Source: Epichloe hybrida
Lineage: Eukaryota > Ascomycota > Sordariomycetes > Hypocreales > Clavicipitaceae
Assembly (NCBI GenBank): GCA_019022495.1
Contig: JAFEKR010000032.1
Location: forward strand, 496,001 to 560,000
DNA length: 64,000 nucleotides
Reading direction: 5' to 3'
Shown: positions 45,001 through 56,469 of the stretch, in pieces
Numbering within the stretch: position 1 is the first letter of the stretch
Layout: every line of letters starts with the position of its first letter
The notes under the pieces: generated by a model
Databases searched by the model: none
What the model saw: the letters and a program-made list of their open reading frames with translations, nothing else
Told to the model about the DNA's origin: nothing
Translations under genes and position numbers: made by a program

Positions 45001-47470
45001 TATATCCTTTAATATAGCTAGATTCGTTAAAGATATCTTTATAAAGACTACGTAGGAAGCACTTTGTCTTTGCTAGATTAACGTCTATCTAGGCCCCCTG
45101 GATTTAATTATTATAGATGCTAGAACGACCTTTAGAGGCAAGGAATTTAAGTAGCTTACGTTATTAATAGCAATTAAGATTAAAGATATCCCTATTAAGG
45201 CTTACCATAGTATTAGTAAGGTTAAGTAATATTATAGGCCGCTCTAAAGAGCCTATAATATTATCTGACGGGAATGCCTAATAATGCTAGAGCCTGTGGT
45301 ATTATAAATAGTAGTTAAAGCTATGAATAACACCGTAGGATTAAATAGTCTTATACTAATAGTCCTTGTTTTTAGCGCGTATTCTCGCATAGTTAAGGAA
45401 TCACCTCTATCACTAGATATCACGTAGCAAGCCCTTGCGATCTAACTAGTAATAAAGGAAGTTAAGCGTATTTATACCTAGCGGAAAGTTAGTGATACCC
45501 TTGCTGCAAGGAATAGTCCTAATACCTCTATAACTATTAGCCTCCTACTAGGATTGCTTGTACGCGTGTAGCGCGAAGGTGAGGGATAGGTAGGCCCTTA
45601 TAAGCTATTAGCTATAGAGAGCAAGACCTACACTCTTAAGCTCCCTTAAGGCCCTAAGGCCTTTAGATTAATATCTATTAGGCCTTTTTACAAAGATCCT
45701 AATAAAGAGAGACCTCCTAAGAGCATAGATAACTAAGATACCTCCCTATAGCCTATAGCTACCCCTCTTACTAATCCCCTAAGGTAAGGACTTAGAAGAC
45801 CTTAGAAGAACCCCCCTATTATTATATCTAATGTTAATTACATAGATTAAATGAAAGATAAGACTAATATCTTTCTATTAGCTAAGGAAAGCTCTAACCT
45901 TAAGCTTATAATCTAATTGCATAAGGAAGGAATTATTAAGACCCCTAGCGAACCCTTTAAGCTATTCACTAAAGCTAAGATTAATTCTCTAATTAAATAA
46001 GGCGTGTTTAAATTTATTAAGTATAATAAAAGAGAGTATAGTAGAGTTCGAATTTTTAATTCCTATATTATTAATAAGGTAAAGGGTAAGATAACGGATC
46101 CATATAAGAAGTCAAGGCTTGTAATCTAAGGTTATAGCAATAAGAAGAAGCTAGCAATCCTTATATAGGCCCTAACAATCCAGCAAGCTAGCTAGCGATT
46201 AATCCTTACAATAGTACCTATGTTATTATTACTAGGCCTTATTCTCTAGCTTTATAATATTACATAGGCCTATATGCAAGCACAAATGCTTCTTAGTTAT
46301 ATGATCCTAGCCCGAATCCCTATCTAAATCCATTACCTATACTCTATAGGCATAATAATACAAGTAATTAAGCCTCTATATAGTATTATAAAAGCTAGCA
46401 CCTACTAGTAAGTAACGTATTATCATTACCACAGAGAAATGCTTTAGATAATAACCTTTATGTTTAACCCATGCCTACTTGTGATAATAAAGGAGAACCT
46501 AACCTTTGCGTGTATAGGGATATAGACTAATAATATAATTAGACTATCTAACTACAAGTTCTCTTAACAAGAGGAAGATTAATTAAAAGCTACTTCTTTT
46601 GCTACTAAGCTAAAGCAAATCCTTTCCATAGGGAACCTACTAACCTTTAATAGTAGCATTATTACTCTTAAAAATAATATAATTACACTAAGGCAGAAGG
46701 GCTAGAGTAAAAAGCTTTAGTTAATCCTGCTAACTAATTTAAAACAGGCATACATAGAATAATAAGCTTAAGGTACGTATATTACCTTAATCTGCTAACC
46801 TAAAGCTTGCTTTAACCTCTCTATTACTACATAATACTAAGAGCTATCACCTTAAGATATAAAGAGCCTAAACTAATAGATTTAATAGTAAATTAATAAT
46901 CTAAGCTAAGGATTAAGGTTTATACTATTTAATCTCAAAAAGATAAAGCTTTTTGTATTTATAGATAGATTATTTACTAATAACTAGGACCTTACTTCCT
47001 AGCTAGGCTACGTGCTTATCCTAGCTAGTGAAGTCTAAGAGGAAAGTACCTTTATAATCTAAGGTAATATTATACACTATAGCTTTACTAAGAGTAAAAG
47101 AGTTATAAGAAGTGTGCTTGCCTCTAAGATCTATAGTATAGTTACTAGTGCTAATATGGCTTACATAGTCTTAATAACACTTAGGTTAATTACCAATTAA
47201 TTAAACCTCCCTATGATTCCTATTATTATCTATACTAATTTATACTCTTTATATAAATGCCTTATTAAGCTTAGTACTACAAAGGAGAAGCGTCTTATAA
47301 TTAATATTATAGCCCTTCATTAATCATATAAGCAATAAGAGATTTACAAGATTAAATGGATTAATAGGAATAATAACCTTACTAATGTATTTACAAAGGC
47401 ATTACTAAATAAGGCATTTAAGAGGTTTATTACGAGCAATAAGGTAACTATTAGGATAGAAGGGTAGGTT
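42067..47470 (+). pseudogene. Copia-2 gag-pol relic, copy j
   Basis: Gag runs from about 42600 to 44000, with the zinc knuckle at about 43935-43985 (KYYIYSKEGY*LTKH). Protease is near 44350-44410 (ANISATGCLLVS). Integrase starts near 44750 with HPL and YQ*C zinc ligands; its core is at about 44935-45200. The first catalytic Asp is retained here (IVDIIYL, near 44942) and the second lies in LGPLDLIIIDAR. The integrase tail GPYKLLAIESKTYTLKLP is at about 45590-45640. RT spans about 45990-46560 (VKGKITDPYKK, LYNIT*AYMQA, I*TNNII) and RNase H about 46950-47400 (VFIDRLFTNN, INRNNNLTNVFTKA). A 146 bp gag deletion relative to copy k lies at about 42514. Stops sit at Gln, Trp and Arg codons throughout. 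Confidence 0.88.
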
Positions 47471-47704
47471 ATGCAATCGTAACATTTGTGTTAATCTAAT
47501 AAGATTAAAGGTGTTAAGAATTAGGCCTACTTATCCTTACATAGGCTTATAGATTAGATTTTGTTGTTTATTATACCCCTTCCCCTTGCCCTTTTCTTAT
47601 AATATTATTTGCGATTATTTAATCTTATTCATTCCTTAATTCCTATTCACTTCTCTTATTAATATTATATATTAATAATTATATTAAAAAGAGAGAGTTT
47701 TTAG

Positions 47705-48000
47705 TGTTAGAATAAGTATAATATTAATAAAGATGCGCGCCTCTAATTAGGTAGGCACGTTGCATTGCGGACCTACATATCTAGCCCGACCGCGCCACAA
47801 TTAGAGTTAGCATATATAGCCTCTTCGCTAATGACCCTGATTAAGGCCCCTTTTCCTATAATAAATAGCGTACCCTCTTTACTTCTATTTAATCCCTCTT
47901 TTGCTTGCTTTAATAGATTAGAATATATAATAATTACGTGCACTTTAGTCCACCCCGAAAACCCTACGCGTAGGTCAATGGTATCCTGTAGATACCAACA
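47705..48000 (+). repeat. Copia-2 3' LTR, copy j
   Basis: 296 bp, from TGTTAGAATAAGTATAATAT to GTAGATACCAACA. It differs from its 5' partner by C/T and G/A transitions only, as far as read, and its last 60 bases are less mutated than those of the 5' LTR. Confidence 0.92.
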
Positions 48001-48760
48001 TATATATTTAAGTAAATAAGCTATAAAGAAGTTAATACTATTATTAGTTAGACTTACTTTAGACCTAGTTTTAAGTATACTATCTTTTTAAGAGAAAATC
48101 ATATATATCTAAGCTAATAAGCTATAAAGAAGCTAATAGTATTATTAGTAAGACTCACTTTAGACCCACTCTTATATATACTTCCTTTTTTAAGAGAAAA
48201 TCATAAATATTTAAGCTAATAAGCTATAAAGAAGTTAATAGTATTATTAGTAAGACCCACTTTAGACCCACTTTTTATATGCTTCCTATTTAAGAGAAAA
48301 TCATAAATATTTAAGCTAATAAGCTACAAAGAAGTTAATACTATTATAAGTAAGACCCACTTAAGACCCACTTTTATATATACTTGCTTTTTAAGAGAAA
48401 ATCATAAATATTTAAGCTAATGAGCTATAAAGAAGTTAATACTATTATTAGTAAGACCCACTTAAGACCCACTTTTATATATACTTCCTTTTCAAGAGAA
48501 AGTCATAAATATTTAAGCTAATAAGCTATAAAGAAGTTAATACTAGTATTAGTTAGACCCACTTTAGACCCACTTTTATATATACTATCTTTTTAAGAAA
48601 AAATCATATATATCTAAGTAAATAAGCTATTAAGAAGTTAGTACTATAATTAAATAGACTTACTTTAGACTTACTTTTAAACTTACTTTAGAAAATACCT
48701 TTTATTTAAAATAAAATTATATATAACTAGGTAAATAAGCTATAAAAAAGTTAATTATAT
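48001..48760. repeat. ~100-bp minisatellite in hAT-like element n
   Basis: About 7.5 units; successive AAGCTATAAAGAAG starts lie at 48018, 48129, 48221, 48321, 48422, 48523, 48624 and 48737. Each unit carries AGACCCACTTTAGACCCACT followed by TTTATATATACTT and AAGAGAAAATCATA. The last units decay. A partial unit left of the Copia-2 (41690-41770) shows the array was split by the insertion. Confidence 0.9.
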
Positions 48761-49382
48761 TATAAATAAACCTTATTATATACTTAATTTTTATTTATAC
48801 TTTAAATAAACTATATTATTATTTTATAGCTTTAAATTCTTATAAACCTATATTACTTATAAGCTTTTTTAATTCCTTTACTAAAAAGAAATAAACTTTT
48901 ATTTTAAAAAGTATAATATTTATTTATTAACTTTATAAAATTAGATTTTAGATTTTATCTTAAATTAATTTACTTTTAATAATATAGGCTTTTTAAAGAT
49001 TTCCTTATTAGTTCTTAATATAATTATTTAGACTTATAATATATTATTTTATATTAAATTTTAAAGTATATATAGGGTATGATTTAGTAAAATAAATACT
49101 TAGGTTAAATAATATAATATTAAATCTTAGAAATTAGATTTATTAGTATTTTAAAATCGTATAATATAAAACAAAATTCAAGGATTTCTATTATACTCTT
49201 AAGCCTATATAGTATACCCTACACCCTAATATATAACTAAGAATCTAAAACTAAGGAAACTTTAATAATTTATAGTAAATAAACTAAAATAGTTATTAAA
49301 TTAACACTAATATTAACTTAATAAAGAAAAATCCATATAATATTATAGGATCTTAATATACCCCACTTTTATTTTCCCCTAA
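48761..49382. other. AT-rich right arm of hAT-like element n
   Basis: Very AT-rich and without a coding frame. Near its end is the motif CCCCACTTTTATTTTCCCCT (49359-49378), also found in inverted form after the pentamers at 34664-34687. Confidence 0.5.
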
Positions 49383-49505
49383 CATTACATTTGTAATGTT
49401 TGTAATGTAATGTAATGTAATATGTAATAATTACACATTACATTACATTACATTACACATTACATCCAAACCCCAAATATTACATTACATTACATTACAT
49501 TACAT
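49383..49505. repeat. ATTAC/GTAAT pentamer array, right end of element n
   Basis: GTAAT runs, then TTACACATTAC, then ATTAC runs, interrupted by CCAAACCCCAAA, ending in the terminal ATGCTCTG. Can fold on itself. Confidence 0.85.
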
Positions 49506-49511
49506 GCTCTG

Positions 49512-49577
49512 AGCGTAATATATAAAATGCAATTGGCTGCATTAATTCGCTACCCTCTCTTTTGCCTTACATACGGG
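49512..49577 (+). repeat. Copia-1 3' LTR of copy f, middle piece
   Basis: The 66 bp between two hAT-like insertions continue the LTR from AGCGTAAT to CATACGGG. The expected continuation (TTTCGCCTAC) is not found downstream. Confidence 0.82.
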
Positions 49578-49790
49578 CAGAGCATTGCAATACAATACAA
49601 TACATTTGATGTATTGTGTATTGTATTGTATTGTATTGACAATACAATACAATACAATACATTACACAATACAATACATCTAAAATTTTATAATACAATA
49701 CAATATATGTATTATTTGTATTGTTTTGTATTTTTTTTTCTTTTTTTTAGTTTTAAGTAAATTCCTTAATTATAAGGTATATATAGTTAA

Positions 49791-49840
49791 TATAATAGCT
49801 TATAATAGCTTATAATAGCTTATAATAGCTTATAATAGCT
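49791..49840. repeat. Five exact tandem copies of TATAATAGCT
   Basis: A perfect 10-bp repeat, five times in a row, in the left arm of hAT-like element o. No counterpart is seen in element n. Confidence 0.92.
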
Positions 49841-50083
49841 TATATATATTATTATAATATATATATTACTTTTATTACTTATATAACTTATATAACTTAA
49901 AATTTCTTAAGTGTTAAAGTTTAATTAAAATAAATAAGTAATAAATAAATATAATATAAATATAAGTATTTATAAGTAAATTACTATAGAAAAAGCTAGA
50001 CTTTTTAGTTATTTAGTATTTAAAGGTTTTTTAAAATATTAATAAAATAAAATTCCTTTCTTTTTTATGTTTTTTAATATTAT

Positions 50084-50379
50084 TGTTAGAACAAGCATGA
50101 TATCAACAAGGGTGCGCGCCTCTGATTAGGTAGGCGCGTTACATCGCGGACCCACATGTCCGGCCTGACCGCGCCGCGATCGGAGTTGGCACATATAGCC
50201 TCTTCGCTAATAACCCTCATTAAGGCCCCTTTTCCTATAATAAATAGTATACTCTCTTTGCTTCTATTTAATCCCTCTTTTGCTTGCTTTAATAGACTAG
50301 AATATATAATAATTATATGCACTTTAGTCCACCCTGAAAACCCTACGTATAGGTTAATAGTATTCTATAAATACTAATA
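50084..50379 (+). repeat. Copia-2 5' LTR, copy k
   Basis: 296 bp. It preserves the GC-rich block GACCCACATGTCCGGCCTGA (about 50148-50168). It is followed by CTAATTAGTAGTTATC at 50380. Confidence 0.92.
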
Positions 50380-53300
50380 CTAATTAGTAGTTATCTTTAT
50401 AGATACTATAGATTAGCAAGGTTTATAGAAGAGGAATTAGTATTAAGGACTTACCTTATAAAAAAGAAAGTGCTACTTTAAGATACTAAATATGCTAAGG
50501 AAGAAGTATATTCTAGCTCTCCTTTTACCTTAAGTAACTATAACTAGCTCTATACTAAATCTAAGCTTATTAACTTAATTAAGGCCTAGTTAGTAACTAA
50601 CCTAACCTATCTTTATTTATTTAATTAGCGCGTCTATTACGTAAATAAACCCTTAGAAGCGTGTTTATTAAATAATTAAGGCCTAGTTAGTAACTAACCT
50701 AACCTATTCTTAATTATTTAATTAAACCTACTAAGGGGTTAAGATAATAGCTTTACTTATAATCCTTTAGACTTCTATTAATTCTCTATTTCCCTTACCC
50801 CCTTATCTACCACTAATATTATAGTAAAACATTAAGATTAACTAGAGGGATCTAGAGCCTAAGATATTCCCTCTAATTATAAACATACCTTCCCCCCTAA
50901 GAATACTAGAAGAGAAGCTAATTTATAAGTTATATCTTACCTCCTTAACTACATATCCCCTAATTTACACTAATACATTACGTAATAAGCACTAGAGAAT
51001 AAGAAATTATTTAATCTTAAAGCAAATACTACCCCTAAAGAACTTATAGCCTAGATTCTTATTAAGAAAGTAACCTATAAATATAAGAACCTATACCTAT
51101 AAACCCTATTTACTATCTTTAGTAATAACTTTAGAGAATAAAAACAAGAAATATTCTAAGTAGTAAATCCTAAAGCTATAAAGAGTCTTTAAGACTTTCT
51201 CTTCTTTAGTAGCGTCTATATAGACCTATAGAGTTACTATAAGATAATAGTCTTACTTAAAGATATTATTAACTATAATAAATTCTATAATTAGAAAGAA
51301 GAAGAAATATAGGAAGTTACTAGGAAGTATTCCCCCTTTAAGAGGTAAATAGTAGAGAAGGACTTTTATAAAGACCTCCTTCCTATTAGTATCCCTTCTT
51401 TTAGAGATTAACTAAAGTAACTAATCACTCTATATTATCCCTAATCCCCTTAACCACTATAATCACTCCTGTTTCATTCCTAGATTTCGTTATACTAATC
51501 CCTAAGCATACTAAGTATAAGGCAAAGGTATAATAGTAAAGGCAATCCCCCTATTATAAGCCCTTAACCATAACCCTAGACCCCCCTTATTTCCCCTCCT
51601 ATAATAAGGCACTATAATCCCCCTCCATAATCTAGGACTATAGCACCTTTTTCATAAGATTTAATTATCCCTATTCCCCCTTAGGAGATAGGCTAACCCT
51701 TATTAAAGTAACTACTTAATCTTAATAAATTCTATAGTAATAAGAGTATTAAGTATAGCACTAGGGAGTATAATATTCTTAACATTAAGCTCTTAACTTA
51801 TTAAAGGAAGTATAAGATACTAGGAATTATATAAGAATAGTTAGGCTATAGTTTTAAGTTTATACTAAAAGGAAGACCTTTATAGTACTTCTTAGAGAAC
51901 CTTTTAGGCTAAGGAGACCCCTAAGATCTCCTAACTCTTATCCGTAGGATTAGGTAAAAGTTTAAGACAGATAATACATATTAAAAAAACTATCTATTAT
52001 AGGGAAGATTATAACTACTCATAATTATCTAAGAGAACCCTAGTAAATTAAAGATTAAGTGCTTTAAAGACCTTATAATAAAGCTTTTAAATCTCTAAAG
52101 GGTAAATCCTTATAGATCCTAGTTAGAATTAGACCTCCGTAGTTAGATTCTAAATGCTTACAAAGGAATCCTAGAATGTAAGGCCTGCATTATTAATCCT
52201 CCTATTAACCTCTAATGCTTTTACAAACAGATAAGGATATTAATTAGTAAATCTAAAGCTTTAATTAATTAGTAGTAGTTCCTTATAGAAGCTAGTACTA
52301 AGGAACACTTTTAGACTAACTATAAGTATAATAGAAGAGGCAAGGAAGCCTAGTATAGTTAATCTTTATTAAAGAGTAAGCCTTAACGCTTAAAAAAGTG
52401 TTATATATATAGTAAAGAAGGTTATTAGTTAACCAAACACTTAGATAAGAACTAGAAGAAAGCATTCTAACAATTCAAGAATCACTCTCGCATAGACTTA
52501 ATAGCTTCTTTATATAATATATTCCTAATATAGTATAAAGGTAATAATAATCCCGAATTAGCTAAGGATAATAATATTAACTAATATCTAACAGAACTTA
52601 GTTTTAGTAAAGAAAATAGCAATAGCTAAGTGCCTATAAGCTTCTTCACATATAGGACCACCTATAACAGCTATATGACCACTAAGATTCTCGCTAGTAA
52701 AGCAATAACTTATACTCTAGTTAAGAAGGATCTATTTAATCTTTAGAAACTAGATAAGGCACTAAGCGTATTTACACTTAAAGGATAATATTTATCTAGA
52801 ACCTTTAAAGGCATTATAGCTAATATAGGTGCTACGGGATGTTTATTAGTAGGCCACCCTTAATTCTTAGCTTTATAAAGTGTAATACTAACTATCACGC
52901 TTAATAAGTTAGATACTAGGAAGATAAAGATTAAATTTAGCCCTAGAGAACTAATTAAGGCACTTAGATTAATTAAAGTGCTAACTCCGTTTAGAATTAT
53001 CCTCTTTTAGGTAATCCCTACGAACACTCCCTTTCTCTTATACCTTAATAATATAACCTGCCTAAAGATTAATTTCCACACATTAGAGAACGTTTTATAG
53101 TAAGGGAATATTAAGGTTCCTATTATACGTAAATAGGGGCACACATAGATGCTTCTTAATAAAGAAGAAAGTGTTACTTAGAGTTATCTTATAGAGATTA
53201 AGCTTTACTAATTATATTAACGCTTTAGACACCCTTTAGTTTAATATCTTTATAATTTACTATGTAAATTAGGGCATAAGGTTAAGTTTAAAGCTATTAA

Positions 53301-55930
53301 GAAACTAACTAAGGTTTGCTAGCAGTGCTAATTACATGCGGATAGCTTACATTAGTTTAAATTTACTCTTTAGGATAAATATGCTTATAATTACAAAATC
53401 ATTATAAACATTATGTATCTTAATAGTAACCGCCCTGTTTTACAAGTTGTTAATATAGCTACATCCTTTAATACAGCTAGATTCGTTAAAGATATCTCTG
53501 TAAAGACCATATAGGAAGCACTCTGTCTTTGCTAGATTAATATCTATCTAGGCCCCCCGGATTTAATTATTATAGATGCTAGAATAACCTTTAGAGGCAA
53601 GGAATTTAAGTAGCTTGCGTTATTAATAGTAATTAAGATTAAAGACATCCCTATTAAGGCTTACTATAGTATTAGTAAGGTTAAGTAATATTATAGGCCA
53701 CTCTAAAGAGCTTATAATATTATCTAACAGGAATGCCTGATAACACTAGAGCCTATGGTATTGTAAATAGCAGTTAAAGCTATGAATAATACCGTAGGAT
53801 TAAATAGTCTTATACTAATAGTTCTTATTTTTAGCGCGTATTCTTGTATAGTTAAGGAATTACCTCTATTACTAGATATTACATAGCAAGCCCTTATAAT
53901 CTAACTAGTAATAAAGGAAGTTAAGCGTATTTATACCTAGCGGAAAGTTAGTAATGCCCTTACTATAAGGAACAGTCCTAACACCTTTATAACCATTAGC
54001 CTCCCGCTAGGATTGCTTATACGCGTGTAGCGTAAAGGTAAGGGATAGGCAGGCCCTTATAAGCTATTAGCTATAAAGGGTAAGACCTGCACTCTTAAGC
54101 TCCCTTAAGGCCCTAAGGCCTTTAGATTAATATCTATTAGGCCTTTTTATAAAAATCCTAATAAAGAGAGACCTCCTAAGAGCGTAGATAACTAAGACGC
54201 CTCCCTATAGCCTATAGCTACCCCTCCTACTAATCCCCTAAGGTAAGGACTTAGAAGACCTTAGAAGAACCCCCCTATTATTATATTTAATATTAATTAC
54301 GTAGATTAAATAAAAGATAAGACTAATGTCTTTCTATTAGCTAAGGAAAGCTCTAATCTTAAGCTTATAATCTAATTACATAAGGAAGGAATTATTAAGA
54401 CCCCTAGCAAACCCTTTAAGCTATTTACTAAAGCTAAGATTAATTCTCTAATCAAATAAGGCGTGTTTAAATTTATTAAGTATAATAAAAGAGAGCATAG
54501 TGGAGTTTAAATTTTTAATTCCTATATTATTAATAAGGTAAAGGGCAAGATAACAGATCCATACGAGAAGTCAAGGCTTGTAATCCAAGGTTATAGCAAT
54601 AAGGAGAAGCTAGCAATCCTCACATAGGCCCTAACAATCTAGCGAGCTAGCTAGTGATTAATCCTTATGATAGTACTTGCGTTATTATTGCTAGGCCTTA
54701 TCCTCTAGCTTTGTGACATTACATAGGCCTATGTGTAAGCATAAATGCTTCTTAGTTATATAATCCTAGCCTAAATCCCTATCTAAATCTATTACCTATA
54801 CCCTATAGGCATAATAATATAAGTAATTAAGCCTCTATATAGTATTATAGAAGCTAGCACTTACTAGTAGGTAATGTATTATTATTACTATAGAGAAATG
54901 CTCTAGATAATAACCTTTATATTTAACCTATACTTACTTATAATAACAAAGGAGAACCTAACCTTCGCGTGTATAAGGATGTAAACTAATAATATAATTA
55001 GACTATCTAACCGCGAGTTCTCTTAATAAGAGGAAGATTAATTAAAAGCTACTTCTTTTACTACTAAGCTAAAGTAAATCCTTTTTATAGGGAACTTACT
55101 AACCTTTAATAGTAGTATTATTACTCTTAAAAATAATATAATTATACTAAGGCAAAAGGGCTAGAGTAGAAAGCTTTAGTTAATCCTGCTAACTAATTTA
55201 AAATAGGTATATATAGAATAACAAGCTTAAGGCGCGTATATTACCTTAATTTACTAACCTGAAGCCTACTTTAACCTCTCTGTTACTATATAACACTAAG
55301 AGCTATTACCTTAAGATATAAAGAGCCTAAACTAATGAATTTAATAGTAAATTAATAATCTAAGCTAAGGATTAAGGTTTATACTATTTAATCTTAAAAA
55401 GGTAAAGCTTTTTACATTTATAGATGGATCATTTGCTAATAACTAGGACCTTACTTCCTAGCTAGGCTACGTGCTTATCCTAGCTAGTAAAGTCTAAGAG
55501 GAAAGCACCTTTATAATCTAAGGTAATATTATACACTATAGCTTTACTAAGAGTAAAAAAGTTATAAGAAGTATGCTTACCTCTGAGATCTATAGCATGG
55601 TTACTAGTGCTAATATAGCTTACGTGGTCTTAATAACGCTTAGGTTAATTACCTATTAATTAAACCTCCCTATAATTCCTATTATTATTTATACTAATTC
55701 GTACTCTTTATATAAATACCTTATTAAGCTTAGTACTACAAAGGAGAAGTGTCTTATAATTGACATTATGGCCCTTTGTTAATTATATAAGCAACGAGAG
55801 ATCTATGAGATTAGATAGATTAATAGGAATAATAACCTTGCTAATGTATTTACAAAGGCATTACTAAATAAGGCATTTAAGAGGTTTATTATAAGTAATA
55901 AAGTAACTATTAGGATAGAAGGGTAGGTTA
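50380..55930 (+). pseudogene. Copia-2 gag-pol relic, copy k
   Basis: Gag from about 50900; zinc knuckle at about 52390-52435 (KCYIYSKEGY*LTKH; one Cys kept). Protease-like NIGATGCLLVGHP at 52830-52860. Integrase: zinc-binding start RFRHPLV (about 53220) and CxxC (C*QC, about 53320); core about 53395-53660, with first Asp changed to Asn (IINIMYL) and LGPPDLIIIDAR keeping the second; LPLLLDIT*QAL block near 53860; tail GPYKLLAIKGKTCTLKLP (about 54050-54110). RT about 54450-55010: VKGKITDPYEKSRLVIQGY, LCDIT*AYV*A, and RM*TNNII, the QTDD-type active site with both Asp lost. RNase H about 55405-55870 with FIDGSFANN (first catalytic Asp kept). It shows at least 40 Gln/Trp/Arg stops but is nearly free of frameshifts. 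Confidence 0.9.
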
Positions 55931-56163
55931 CGTGATTGTAATGTTTATATTAATCTAATAAGATTAAAGGTATTAAGAATTAGGCTTACTTATCCTTATA
56001 TAGGCTTATAGATTAGATTTTGTTGTTTATTATACCCCTTCCCCTTGCCCTTTTCTTATAATATTATTTGTGATTATTTAATCTTATTTATTCCTTAATT
56101 CCTATTTACTTCTCTTGTTAATATTATGCGTTAATAATTATATTAAAAAGAGAGAGTTTCTAG

Positions 56164-56459
56164 TGTTAGAATAAGCATAATATTAATAAGGGTGCGCGCC
56201 TCTAATTAGGTAAGCGCGTTATATCGCGGACCCATATATCTAGCCTAACCGCGCTGCGATCGGAGTTAGTATATGTGGCCTCTTTGCTAATAACCCTAAT
56301 TAAGGCCCCTTTTCCTATAATAAATAGCGCACCCTCTTTACTTCTATTTAATCCCTCTTTTACTTACTTTAATAAACTAGAATATATAACAATTACGTGC
56401 ACTTTAGTCCACCCTGAAAACCCTACGCGTAGGTCAATGGTATCCTGTAAATACCAACA
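56164..56459 (+). repeat. Copia-2 3' LTR, copy k
   Basis: 296 bp, from TGTTAGAATAAGCATAATAT to GTAAATACCAACA. The right duplication ATTAT follows. Confidence 0.92.
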
Positions 56460-56469
56460 ATTATACTAT

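Larger units (their letters stand above)
41771..48000 (+). mobile_element. Complete Copia-2 element, copy j (6230 bp)
   Basis: 296-bp LTRs at 41771-42066 and 47705-48000. The 5-bp duplication TATAT flanks it (41766-41770 and 48001-48005). It is inserted in the minisatellite of hAT-like element n: removing it joins AAAATCATATAT to TATATTTAAG, as in the intact repeat units. Its length equals copy k minus a single 146 bp gag deletion. It is inactive because of many RIP stops. Confidence 0.93.
41380..49511. mobile_element. Non-autonomous hAT-like element n, carrying Copia-2
   Basis: Ends are CAGAGCATTACATTAC (left) and TACATGCTCTG (right), giving an inverted CAGAGCAT. The 8-bp sequence AGCGTAAT is perfectly duplicated at 41372-41379 and 49512-49519. 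An 8-bp duplication and CAG-type ends are hallmarks of the hAT superfamily. Behind each end lie runs of ATTAC/GTAAT pentamers in both orientations, able to fold on themselves. Without the Copia-2 at 41771-48000 the element is about 1.9 kb: left AT-rich arm, 100-bp minisatellite (48001-48760), AT-rich arm, and a subterminal CCCCACTTTTATTTTCCCC motif. There is no transposase frame, so it would depend on an enzyme supplied elsewhere. Confidence 0.8.
50084..56459 (+). mobile_element. Complete Copia-2 element, copy k (6376 bp)
   Basis: 296-bp LTRs at 50084-50379 and 56164-56459, flanked by the 5-bp duplication ATTAT (50079-50083 and 56460-56464). It is the longest and best reference copy of Copia-2. 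Copy j equals it minus 50835-50980. Dead through RIP stops. Confidence 0.94.

Noticed and set aside
48001..48760. CRISPR-like regular repeats
   Set aside because: Units are contiguous ~100-bp tandem repeats without unique spacers, in a eukaryotic transposon context.
49527..49760. 77-codon frame rich in Tyr, Ile and Cys
   Set aside because: Translation of the pentamer array at the left end of hAT-like element o.
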